NCBI GenBank assembly: GCA_944388385.1
Contig: CALXIO010000021.1
Location: 1-39,704 of the forward strand
Source of the DNA: an uncultured Ruminiclostridium sp.
Lineage (GTDB): Bacteria; Bacillota; Clostridia; Oscillospirales; Ruminococcaceae
DNA length: 39,704 nt
Direction of reading: 5' to 3'
Shown: one piece after another, positions 15,601-22,981 of the stretch
Numbering within the stretch: position 1 is the first letter of the stretch
Layout: every line of letters starts with the position of its first letter
The notes under the pieces: model-generated
Databases searched by the model: none
Told to the model about the DNA's origin: nothing
Seen by the model: only the letters and a program-made list of their open reading frames with translations
Translations under genes and position numbers: made by a program

Positions 15601-16174
15601 CCATATTTACAGGGTAAATATCCACAAGTGCGCCCCTTACGGAAAACTGCCCCTTGCCCTCTATCATATCACACCTTGTATATCCTGCCCTTATAAGGTC
15701 AGCGGCAAGGGAGGCGGTGTTTATTTCATCCCCCGGCAAAAGCCTTATAACGCTTGAAGTAAGCACATCCTTTGGGATAGTGAGCTGTACTGCTGCCTCG
15801 GCTGAAAAAATAACCAGCCTTGCTCTTTTTTCTGTTGCCGCCCATAAAGCGGCAATACGCTTATACACATATTCCTTGCTTTGTGCCTCGGTATCGGTAA
15901 GCATCATATCCGAAGCAGGAAAATGAAAGGCGAAATTGCTTTTTGTCATGGTGTTTACATCCTCGCAAAGCTTTACCGCCTCGCTTTCCGAATCACACAT
16001 AACAAGCAAGGGAAAATCCGCCCCGGTATGACACAAGGCGGCTAAAAAATGTGCCTTATGTATATGGGCAAGACCGGAGATCATCACCGGAAGCTCATTT
16101 TTATCTGAAAGCAGATGCTCTGCCGCTGTCTTATATGCAGACAGGGTAAGCGCCATATTATTTATAAGCTCCAT
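12656..16174 (-). CDS. mfd: Transcription-repair coupling factor Mfd
   Basis: Mfd removes RNA polymerase stalled at DNA lesions and recruits the UvrAB excision machinery. All modules are visible: an N-terminal UvrB-like region (residues 1 to about 450), the RNA-polymerase interaction domain beginning near GDIVVHDSYGIGIFSGI, the RecG-like translocase with Walker A GDVGFGKTEVALRAAFK near 643, IIDEEQRFGV, TLSATPIPRTL and QLRGRVGR, and a C-terminal TRCF domain. Length 1172 residues fits the family. The start at 16174 is chosen because AAAGGAGG precedes it; an upstream in-frame ATG at 16198 has no site. Pth lies upstream, the same order as in Bacillus (pth/spoVC-mfd). Confidence 0.97.
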   Translation of the reverse strand: MELINNMALTLSAYKTAAEHLLSDKNELPVMISGLAHIHKAHFLAALCHTGADFPLLVMCDSESEAVKLCEDVNTMTKSNFAFHFPASDMMLTDTEAQSKEYVYKRIAALWAATEKRARLVIFSAEAAVQLTIPKDVLTSSVIRLLPGDEINTASLAADLIRAGYTRCDMIEGKGQFSVRGALVDIYPVNMDYPVRIELWGDEIDTISSFNIISQRRIDTVKGVSITPCDETVISDKAGLISDIEKILAKCKRAKKPNENCIQHLERDISFLKDGVSLYNPYIYFPLCYKRPGSIFDYGNKLILCESFNAVQNGKGSIAAHLEDLKLLTTEGILTKGLDRYMLTKAEFEDNISSHICLYFDNFIRGGGIELSKAVNVESVQLSAWTGEYKLLKEELSSYMAGGYSCLIFAGTQKGAKTLAGDLRSDGLPADYYANPSKLLAKKIYVTDGILSAGLEYIDEKISVMTAFSGTRQKTKAPSKHKRGGDIHSLNDISPGDIVVHDSYGIGIFSGIIQRTYDNVTSDYIVIKYAGTDMLYMPVTQLDLISRYIGSGDADTIKLSSFKSDNWKKSKARAKSAAKEMAQELIDIYSKRMKSKGFMFDIDNEQQSIFENHFSYIETDDQLRCIEEIKHDMMSAVPMERLLCGDVGFGKTEVALRAAFKCVQSGKQCAILVPTTVLAWQHYQTVLRRMEGFNVKAELLSRFRTPKEQKAILKKLEEGDIDIIIGTHRLVQKDVNFFDLGLVIIDEEQRFGVNHKEKFKESYPGVDVLTLSATPIPRTLNMAMSGIRDMSVIETPPGDRQPVTTYVTEFDYGIIAQAINKELRRNGQVYYIHNRIESIYGCAAKLEELIPEAKIGIAHGRMSEDELLDIWTKLIDGEINLLVCTTLIETGVDVPNVNTLIIEDADRMGLAQLHQLRGRVGRTNRRAYAYFTYRRGKELSEIATKRLDAIREFTRFGAGFRVAMKDLEIRGAGSVLGQSQSGHLSSVGYDMYIKLLNEAVLEQQGKKVEITPECLVDVRVNAFIPDSYITNQTQRIECYRKIAAISDDEGAMDVTDELIDRYGDVPDSVVNLITVARLRHKAQRLLMSEITEGADNLIIYPMKDNERAMMILLAAGGELGKNAVVSLIGKPCIKIPLEKGKKKNTLSVLERVLDIMENAVKGEGENGQAEKP

Positions 16175-16200
16175 AGATCCTCCTTTTTTATACAGCAAAT

Positions 16201-16247
16201 CAGGGGCGATATATGCGTCACCCCCGGTGTCGCATATTGTCGCCCTG
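16201..16247. repeat. Large imperfect palindrome between pth and mfd
   Basis: CAGGGGCGATATATGCGTCACC on the left pairs imperfectly with the right arm ending TGTCGCATATTGTCGCCCTG around a CCCGG centre. There is no T run, so it is not a standard terminator. Fragments (GGGGCGATGCGACACC) recur near 35060, suggesting a repeat family; it may also lower or stabilise mfd mRNA. Confidence 0.6.
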
Positions 16248-16265
16248 TAAAATATTCAGCAGAAA

Positions 16266-16895
16266 TTAAGAATTATATAAATTCATGGCCTTATCAATAT
16301 TCCCCTGCACCATAAGCCTTACAGCCTTTGCGGTATTTTCAAGGGATTTTTCCAAGGCCTCCCCCTCATCCTTTTTAAAAGGGGATAATACCCAATCGGC
16401 AAGGGGGAAATCCGGGTGGGGCTTTGCTCCTACCCCTATTTTTACCCTGGGGAAATTGTCCTTTCCCGTAAGGTAGATAATGCTCTTTATACCGTTGTGA
16501 CCGCCGTCACTTCCCTTTCTGCGGATACGTGTTCTGCCCACATCAAGGGAAATATCATCATAAAGCACTATCAGATTTTCAGCGGACAGCTTATAGAAAT
16601 CCAGTACATCCCGTACTGCCTCTCCGCTGTTATTCATATATGTTGAGGGCTTTAAAAGTATACATCTTTTCCCCTCTATTACCGTATCGGCATAAAGGGA
16701 CTTGAATTTAAGCCTGTCAACCTTAACATTAAGCTCAGCGGCAAGGGTATCTATTGCCATGAAGCCTGCATTGTGCCTTGTGTTTTCGTACTGTGTTCCC
16801 GGGTTACCGAGACCGCATATAACATACTCCACAGGGCCTGTGGGCTGAGGCTTTCTGCCTTGCGCTAACTTTTCAAAAATACTATCCAGTGACAT
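16266..16895 (-). CDS. pth: Peptidyl-tRNA hydrolase
   Basis: Pth releases peptidyl-tRNA dropped from ribosomes and recycles tRNA. The 209-residue protein contains YVICGLGNPGTQYENTRHNAGF with catalytic His41, LLKPSTYMNNSGEAV, the conserved Asp113 in LYDDISLDVG, and GSDGGHNGIKSII, the full signature of bacterial Pth. It carries about 20 extra residues at the N-terminus (MSLDSIFEKLAQGRKPQPTG) compared with most homologues. Internal in-frame ATGs are too far downstream, so the extension seems real. It begins 3 nt after the stop of malQ. Confidence 0.95.
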   Translation of the reverse strand: MSLDSIFEKLAQGRKPQPTGPVEYVICGLGNPGTQYENTRHNAGFMAIDTLAAELNVKVDRLKFKSLYADTVIEGKRCILLKPSTYMNNSGEAVRDVLDFYKLSAENLIVLYDDISLDVGRTRIRRKGSDGGHNGIKSIIYLTGKDNFPRVKIGVGAKPHPDFPLADWVLSPFKKDEGEALEKSLENTAKAVRLMVQGNIDKAMNLYNS

Positions 16896-16898
16896 AAG

Positions 16899-18374
16899 TT
16901 ATCTTAAGTAGGCCTGAGCTAACCTATTCAGCTTTTTGGCAAGGTTAGCAGAGGGCTGCTTTTTCATTCTCCACATCCAGTTTCCGCCCACCGTAGAGGG
17001 GGTGTTCATTCTTGCCTTACTGCCAAGTCCCAGTATATCCTGCATAGGGATTATTGCAAGAACGGCAGGGCTCTGATATACGCTTCTTATAAAGCTCTCA
17101 TGCTTTTTGCCTATGTACTTTGCGTTTACATATTCGGTAGCCATCTTAGCCGCCTTTTTATCAGCGGATTTAAGCCAGCCTAAAATAGTATCGTTATCAT
17201 GGGTACCCGTATAGGCAACACAGTTAAAGGGGTAGTTATGACTTAAATGGGAATTGTCCTCATGCTCGTTATTAAAGCCGAACTGAAGCACCCTCATACC
17301 CGGAAAGCCGGTATCCGAAAGCAGCTTTTTAACGCTGTCGAAAATATCCCCTAAGTCCTCGGCAATGATATTAACATCCCCAAGCTCCTTTTTAACCGCA
17401 TTGAATAATTTCATACCCGGGCCGTTTTTCCAGTTGCCGTATTCCGCTGTTTTAGCGGTGGCAGGAATTGCATAGTAGGTATCAAAGGCTCTGAAGTGGT
17501 CAATTCTCACCATGTCATACATATTCATGGCATAGTCTATACGGGATAACCACCAGGAATAGCCCTCCTGCTCCATTTTATCCCAGTTATATAAGGGGTT
17601 GCCCCAAAGTTGTCCTGTGGCGGAAAAATAATCCGGGGGTACACCTGCCACCAGCACGGGATTTAATTCCGTGTCCATGGTGAAAAGCTCCGGCTGTGCC
17701 CACACATCCGCACTGTCAAGGGCGCAGTATATGGGAATATCCCCTATTATCCTTATACCCTTGCTGTTTGCGTAGGCCTTCATCTTTTTCCACTGTAAAA
17801 AGAAAATATACTGCTCAAAGTATCTGAACTTTATTTCAGCTATGTTTTCATTGGAAAACTGCTTTAATGCCTTGTCCTCACGCTTCTGAAGTCTTTTATC
17901 CCACATTGAAAAGGGCTTTAAGTCATAGGACTTCTTTATAGCCATAAACAAAGCATAGTCCTCAAGCCACCAAGCCTGCTCCTGTACAAAGGCAAGATAG
18001 GGCATATCCTCCTCAAATTTTGAAAATGCCTTTCTAAGCAGCAGATCCTTTTGCTTATATACCTTGTCATAGTCCACGTTGTTCGGGTCCTCCCCGTATT
18101 CTCTGCCCTTAATATCAATAGGGGCAAGAAGTCCCATATTAACAAGCTCTGTAAGGTCAATAAGCAGAGGGTTTCCTGCAAAGGAGGAGGGGGACTGATA
18201 GGGTGAATCCCCATAGCCCGTGGGATTTACCGGAAGTATCTGCCAGTAGGTCTGTCCTGCTGATTTAAGCCAGTCTATAAACTGAAAGGCAGGCTTGCCC
18301 AATGTTCCTATTCCCTCATCACAGGGAAGTGAGGTTATGTGCATAAGCACACCACAGCTTCGTTTAAGCTCCAT
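16899..18374 (-). CDS. malQ: 4-alpha-glucanotransferase (amylomaltase)
   Basis: MalQ (GH77) moves alpha-1,4-glucan chains between maltodextrins and releases glucose, in cytoplasmic maltodextrin/glycogen metabolism. The 491-residue protein has the family opening RSCGVLMHITSLP, NPTGYGDSPYQSPSSFAGN, the IIGDIPIYCALDSADVW region, the nucleophile Asp in VRIDHFRAF, the acid/base Glu in NIIAEDLGDI, and YTGTHDNDTILGW with the transition-state Asp. All catalytic residues are present. There is no signal peptide. It lies between the esterase-like gene (17 nt) and pth (3 nt). It is likely co-transcribed with them rather than controlled by a maltose operator, as none is visible. Confidence 0.96.
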   Translation of the reverse strand: MELKRSCGVLMHITSLPCDEGIGTLGKPAFQFIDWLKSAGQTYWQILPVNPTGYGDSPYQSPSSFAGNPLLIDLTELVNMGLLAPIDIKGREYGEDPNNVDYDKVYKQKDLLLRKAFSKFEEDMPYLAFVQEQAWWLEDYALFMAIKKSYDLKPFSMWDKRLQKREDKALKQFSNENIAEIKFRYFEQYIFFLQWKKMKAYANSKGIRIIGDIPIYCALDSADVWAQPELFTMDTELNPVLVAGVPPDYFSATGQLWGNPLYNWDKMEQEGYSWWLSRIDYAMNMYDMVRIDHFRAFDTYYAIPATAKTAEYGNWKNGPGMKLFNAVKKELGDVNIIAEDLGDIFDSVKKLLSDTGFPGMRVLQFGFNNEHEDNSHLSHNYPFNCVAYTGTHDNDTILGWLKSADKKAAKMATEYVNAKYIGKKHESFIRSVYQSPAVLAIIPMQDILGLGSKARMNTPSTVGGNWMWRMKKQPSANLAKKLNRLAQAYLR

Positions 18375-18391
18375 AATATTTCCTTTCCGAC

Positions 18392-19912
18392 TTAATCTTC
18401 ATCAAGTCTGCTTGTCCTGAAGGGACTTAAGGGTATGCCGTTTTCCCCGAAGATTACCGGCACCTTATAATTTGTCCAGAGGTATCTTACATAAACCGGC
18501 TCTGCTATACCATCCCCTGTTACGGTAATGGTATTGTCCGGGTTTATAACCGCCTTAGCGGTAATGAATTTTTTATCCGCCCCGGCAATCTCAAAGCTGT
18601 CATTTATATCCCCGGTGGTTTTAAAGCCGTCTGCATTATCAAAGGAGATAATCACCTTATCCCCGTTTACTATATGGGAATGATACATAGGTCCGTCGGC
18701 CTTAATATCCCTATCCCCGTATACATGATACATAGCCTGTAAATAAAGCCTGTGTCCCACCGGCTTTTTATCCTTGGGGTGTATTTCGTTAAACTCACCG
18801 CAGTCGGTAATAACCGCCATGCCGGTGTTTCTTATGGTCTTATATACCCTTGTCTGTGCCTCTCTTATAATGCACCAGTTTTTAAAGTCCGGATCTGCCA
18901 CATATCTGTGCATGGGAAGCTGTACAAAAAGGAAGGGCAATTCATCATCTCCCCAATCCTCTCTCCACAGCCTTATAAGTGCAGAAAACAGCTTGAAGTA
19001 GGTTTTGGGCCTTTTATCGTCGGTTTCGCCCTGATAGTAAATAAATCCCCTTATACCATAGGGGCATACACGCTTTACCATGCTGTCATAAAGGGCGGTT
19101 GCATGGAAGGGATTTAAGGGGCATAAGGGTCCGGGATAAAGGTTAGGTCCGCAAAAGGCAAGACATTCATCCCAGCTGCCGTTTGGATGTTCCACGTAGA
19201 ACGCTGCGGATTTTTCTGCCCACTTTCTGTCATATTCCACATAGTCAAGGTATTCCTTTTCAAGCTCCTCCCAGGTTTTACCCGCTATGGCATTGTCATA
19301 ATCATCAAGGTACTCCTTAGTATCAATATCCCTTTCAAGGGATTCTCTGCTCATCCAGTAGCTGGCACTTGTACCGCCCCAGTTACAGCCGATAATACCA
19401 ACGGTAACACCCAGCCTTTGAGATAATTCCTTAGCGAAGAAATATCCCACCGCACTCCAGCATTTTGCACTTTCCTCGGAAAATTCGCTCCAGCCGGTGT
19501 TTTTCTCATCCGCTAAGAATTTTTCATCTATATGGCAGTTTTTCTGTGTGTAGTAGTAACGGACATTAACTCCCTTGGCAGAGGAAAGACACTCCCTTCC
19601 TCCGGTGCAGTTCTGAAGCTCAAACTCCATGTTGCTTTGTCCCCCTGCAAGCCACACCTCACCTATCATTACATTATAAAAGGTGATTGTTTCATCCTTG
19701 CAGGTAACAGTCATCTCGTATGGTCCTCCTGCCTTCATGGGAGGTAAATATGCAGTCCATCTGCCGTTTATTACCCTTGCATGGGCCTTCTTATCAAGAA
19801 TGGAAATGATAACCTCTTCTCCCTCGTTTCCGTAGCCAAAAACCGGGATATTCTTATCTCTTTGCAATACCATGTCATTGCTGAATACTGCCGCCGTCTG
19901 AAACTGTGTCAT
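18392..19912 (-). CDS. Sialate O-acetylesterase-like SGNH hydrolase
   Basis: This 506-residue protein resembles the sialate O-acetylesterase family (SASA/DUF303). A small N-terminal beta domain precedes WLAGGQSNMEFEL, which has the nucleophile Ser93 in the GQSNM block. The segment GIIGCNWGGTSASYWM supplies the oxyanion-hole Gly/Asn. IYYQGETD follows, and ITDCGEFNEIHPKDKKPVGHRL provides the catalytic Asp/His region. Such enzymes remove acetyl groups from sialic acid or plant polysaccharides. No signal peptide is present, so it probably acts in the cytoplasm on imported sugars. It starts 3 nt downstream of the exonuclease stop, in line with an operon. The acetylated substrate cannot be read from sequence. 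Confidence 0.85.
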   Translation of the reverse strand: MTQFQTAAVFSNDMVLQRDKNIPVFGYGNEGEEVIISILDKKAHARVINGRWTAYLPPMKAGGPYEMTVTCKDETITFYNVMIGEVWLAGGQSNMEFELQNCTGGRECLSSAKGVNVRYYYTQKNCHIDEKFLADEKNTGWSEFSEESAKCWSAVGYFFAKELSQRLGVTVGIIGCNWGGTSASYWMSRESLERDIDTKEYLDDYDNAIAGKTWEELEKEYLDYVEYDRKWAEKSAAFYVEHPNGSWDECLAFCGPNLYPGPLCPLNPFHATALYDSMVKRVCPYGIRGFIYYQGETDDKRPKTYFKLFSALIRLWREDWGDDELPFLFVQLPMHRYVADPDFKNWCIIREAQTRVYKTIRNTGMAVITDCGEFNEIHPKDKKPVGHRLYLQAMYHVYGDRDIKADGPMYHSHIVNGDKVIISFDNADGFKTTGDINDSFEIAGADKKFITAKAVINPDNTITVTGDGIAEPVYVRYLWTNYKVPVIFGENGIPLSPFRTSRLDED

Positions 19913-19914
19913 CT

Positions 19915-20850
19915 TTATTCCTCCGGGGATCTTTTATTGTTTTTCAGTCTTTCTCTAAGGGTATAATATATCGCCTCCTGGGAACGGTCTGCCGGGGCAA
20001 TTATCCTTTCCCAGGTGTATTTTCTGTTTCTTGTACGGGTGAAATTAACACTCACCGCAATATTATGGGAGGGGCATTTAAGCACCGCTAAATATTTGCC
20101 CTTCACCGGGTTTACAAATCTTCCGGATAAGGAATGGGGCTTTCCGCAGGCAGGACAAACAAGTCTCATTACAGCCGGACTTTTAAGGGCGGTTTGCATA
20201 CCCGAGCATTCCTTTTCGCTTTTGGAAATAGCATAAAAGGTAACAAGGGGCTTTTTCTTTATTTTTTCCGCCTTTCTTTGCCAGCAGATACGCTCCTCCG
20301 GATTTTTTATATGGGTCAGCACCATGGCGGTATACATAGCGTCATTTATGGCGCTGTGAAATTCCTGGGGCTGATTTAATTTAAGTATTTCAACAGCCGA
20401 TTCAAGGCTTATCTGGGGTCTGTCTATCTTGTACTGCCTTGTGAAAACAGGCTGTAAATTAAAATTCGGAGCAAGCCAGGAGCAGTCATACTCGTAAAAA
20501 TCGCTTTGCTCCTTTAAAAGGGGTATATCATCATAGCCCCAGGTGGCAATATAGTCAGGCTTTATTTTCTCACACCATTTTTTAAAGCTCTCCATTACCG
20601 GTATAAAGGAGGGCTGATTTTTAAGCAGCTTTTCATTTATGCCGGTAAGCCCCTTTATCCTGCCCTTTATTTTGGTATAGTAAAGGGGTCTTACATAGCT
20701 TTCAAAGGTGTCCTTCAGAATTTTTCCGTCCCTTACCGCCACTACGCCTATCTGCATTATCTCCACCGGCAGGTGCTTTAATCCGCTTACCACCGTCATT
20801 TCCCTTGCCACCGGCTGGTTCCATTCCATATCAAGAACTATACAGGTCAT
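19915..20850 (-). CDS. DEDDh 3'-5' exonuclease with C-terminal zinc-ribbon-like domain
   Basis: The N-terminal about 190 residues form an RNase T/DnaQ-type exonuclease: Asp and Glu in IVLDMEWNQ, Asp in TWGYDDIPLL, and the closing His/Asp pair in EFHSAINDAMYTA make a complete DEDDh set. Members of this group (KapD-like) degrade single-stranded nucleic acid from the 3' end. The C-terminal about 100 residues hold VCPACGKPHSLSG and a further Cys/His (KCPSHN), which may bind zinc, ending in a basic helix. This tail is not part of the basic exonuclease domain and may bind RNA. The gene lies between thyA and the esterase-like gene. RNA versus DNA as substrate is undecided. Confidence 0.85.
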   Translation of the reverse strand: MTCIVLDMEWNQPVAREMTVVSGLKHLPVEIMQIGVVAVRDGKILKDTFESYVRPLYYTKIKGRIKGLTGINEKLLKNQPSFIPVMESFKKWCEKIKPDYIATWGYDDIPLLKEQSDFYEYDCSWLAPNFNLQPVFTRQYKIDRPQISLESAVEILKLNQPQEFHSAINDAMYTAMVLTHIKNPEERICWQRKAEKIKKKPLVTFYAISKSEKECSGMQTALKSPAVMRLVCPACGKPHSLSGRFVNPVKGKYLAVLKCPSHNIAVSVNFTRTRNRKYTWERIIAPADRSQEAIYYTLRERLKNNKRSPEE

Positions 20851-20882
20851 AAAGCACCTCCCGTCTTATTATTTTAGGATAA

Positions 20883-21710
20883 TCAGATAGCAACCTCTAT
20901 CTTTTCGTCAAAATCGTGATATTTATAATCAATAAGGGTAAAGCTGTTTTTGGTGAACTTATAAAAGTCGTCAATATCCTCAACCTGCATTACAGGCGCA
21001 GGATAGGGCTCCTTTTCTATAAGTCTTTTTACCGCATCAATATGCCTGTCATAAATATGGGCATCTGCTATAACGTGCACCAGCTCACCGGGAATAAGCC
21101 CTGCGGATTTTGCAAACATTATAAGAAGCGCCGCATACTGGCATACATTCCAGTTGTTTGCGGTAAGCATATCCTGAGAACGCTGATTTAATATGGCATT
21201 AAGGGTGTTGCCGCTTACATTGAAGGTCATGCTGTATGCACAGGGAGCAAGTCCCATTTCGTGAAGGTCACGGTGTACGTACATATTGGTAAGCATACGG
21301 CGTGAGGCAGGATTGTGCTTTAAGTCATAGAGTATTCTGTCCACCTGGTCAAATTCCCCGTCGGAATAAATGCTCTTCTGTCCCAGCTGATAGCCGTAGG
21401 CCTTGCCTATTGTACCATTTTCGTCAGCCCATGAATCCCATATATGGGTGGATAATTCATTTACCCTGTTGCTCTTTTTCTGATATATCCATAATATCTC
21501 CTCTATACAGGAACGATAGTATATCCTGCGCAGTGTCATTATGGGAAATTCCTTCTGTAAATCATAGCGGTTTACTATACAGAATTTCTTTACCGTATGT
21601 GCAGGAGTACCGTCCTGCCAGCGTGGACGAACATCAAGGTGTGTATCCCAGGTGCCGTTTTCAATAATATCACGGCAGTTTTGTATAAAGTACTGATCCG
21701 CTAAGCTCAT
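20883..21710 (-). CDS. thyA: Thymidylate synthase, phi3T/B. subtilis ThyA type
   Basis: ThyA makes dTMP from dUMP with methylenetetrahydrofolate. The 275-residue protein has the family nucleophile Cys157 in LAPCAYS, the phosphate-binding Arg segment RRML, the QRSQDML block, Asn in NNWNVCQYA, and the ending DFYKFTKNSFTLIDYK. The pattern (DVRPRWQDGTPAHT at the start, DFYxFTxxxFxLIxYK at the end) is that of the phi3T phage/Bacillus ThyA branch, distinct from E. coli-type ThyA and from flavin-dependent ThyX. No folA (dihydrofolate reductase) lies beside it. It is preceded 9 nt upstream by the DUF115-like gene. Confidence 0.95.
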   Translation of the reverse strand: MSLADQYFIQNCRDIIENGTWDTHLDVRPRWQDGTPAHTVKKFCIVNRYDLQKEFPIMTLRRIYYRSCIEEILWIYQKKSNRVNELSTHIWDSWADENGTIGKAYGYQLGQKSIYSDGEFDQVDRILYDLKHNPASRRMLTNMYVHRDLHEMGLAPCAYSMTFNVSGNTLNAILNQRSQDMLTANNWNVCQYAALLIMFAKSAGLIPGELVHVIADAHIYDRHIDAVKRLIEKEPYPAPVMQVEDIDDFYKFTKNSFTLIDYKYHDFDEKIEVAI

Positions 21711-21719
21711 ATTTTCTCC

Positions 21720-22931
21720 TTATATTCTGGATATGGTGTTAGCTGTGCTGAAATCAATTTCAGACATGGGTTTCTTTTCAAACATATCAAAGCCGGAAAT
21801 ATCGCTTATTGCATATATGCTTACTCCGGCACTTGAAGCGTAGGTCTTGATATTTTTAAGCAGAGTCTTTGCATCCTCAGGGTAGTCATATTTTCCGCTT
21901 TCGTTTAAAAGCGCCTCACCGTAGGGGGTAAAGTCCGCATCATATATACCGTCAAAGCCGTAAAGATAAATTTCGGTAAAGCCCTCATACATGGCAAGCT
22001 CAATAGCCACATAAAGCTCAGCTATTCTTCTTACCGATTCCTTTGCCTGTGTATCCGCAAAGGGAGGTAACTGGGGAATAATACCCTCCCCCATCATATT
22101 TATATATGTGGGCTTTTTGTTAAACTTATCCTCAAAAATCTTTACCGATGAAGAAATAAAGCACTCCATTGACTCTATATATTTACCGTTGCCGAGATAT
22201 GCAAGGGGGTCTGTAAGGATATACTGGGAGGGACGCTGGGGAGTACGGGTGAAATACTTGCAAAAGGCATTGTATGCAATACACTTTTCCGGAAGCATAA
22301 TATTAAGCTCATCAACTCTTACATCACTGCCGCAGCCGAGAATAAAGCATCTCTGACCTCTGAACTTGTTTTCAAAACCTTTAAGCTGAAGCTCGGTTTT
22401 CTTAGCAAGGGCATCCAGCTTTTTGGCTGAGCTTTTCTTGCCCATCTCAAACAGCTTCTTCTTAAAATTCATATAAGGACCGAAAAGTCCGCAGGGCTTG
22501 TTCATTATGCAATAATCCCTTTCGGTAAAGCCATACTGCATAAGCCTCTGCTCAATGCTCTTAGCATCACCCACATGGCCGGAAAGACCCTTTAATTCCT
22601 CCTCCATTTCACCGTAGGCAGATGTAACAAGCACATAGTATGCCTTTGACATACCCTTAAGCTCAGTAATGCTTCTTAAAAAATTGTTGTCCTTTATATC
22701 TCTTTCGTCATTTGACGCCATAAAGGCCAGCTCAGGAACCTTAACTCCCTTTTTTCTCAGCTGGTTAAGTACCTTTTCAAGTACCTTTACATTTACCACA
22801 TCACCGCCGTCATCCAAAATTACCAGCTTCCTCTGGCCGATAATTTCAATATTATCAATAATGTGCTTCTTGTAGTTTTGCGCTCTTAAAGTTTTTGTCA
22901 GTGAGCTGTTGATAAATGATTCGTAATCCAT
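21720..22931 (-). CDS. DUF115/sialyltransferase-like protein of unknown function
   Basis: With the start MDYESF at 22931 (GGGAGA upstream) the protein has about 403 residues. The N-terminal part resembles no family I know. From about residue 190 there is a Rossmann-like module: CFILGCGSDVRVDEL, then YNAFCKYFTRTPQRPSQYILTDPLAY, then EIYLYGFDGIY. This order (GxGxS/D loop, N-F contact, YLxGxD) recalls the MptE/DUF115 and GT42 sialyltransferase group, which transfer sugars from CMP- or UDP-linked donors. No signal peptide or membrane helix is seen. A longer open frame up to 22973 would need a TTG start. It sits between lysC and thyA. Function is inferred and weak. Confidence 0.5.
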   Translation of the reverse strand: MDYESFINSSLTKTLRAQNYKKHIIDNIEIIGQRKLVILDDGGDVVNVKVLEKVLNQLRKKGVKVPELAFMASNDERDIKDNNFLRSITELKGMSKAYYVLVTSAYGEMEEELKGLSGHVGDAKSIEQRLMQYGFTERDYCIMNKPCGLFGPYMNFKKKLFEMGKKSSAKKLDALAKKTELQLKGFENKFRGQRCFILGCGSDVRVDELNIMLPEKCIAYNAFCKYFTRTPQRPSQYILTDPLAYLGNGKYIESMECFISSSVKIFEDKFNKKPTYINMMGEGIIPQLPPFADTQAKESVRRIAELYVAIELAMYEGFTEIYLYGFDGIYDADFTPYGEALLNESGKYDYPEDAKTLLKNIKTYASSAGVSIYAISDISGFDMFEKKPMSEIDFSTANTISRI

Positions 22932-22981
22932 ATTCATTCTCCCGTAAATAATACCCAATTTGCCTTTTATCAAAGCAGGAC

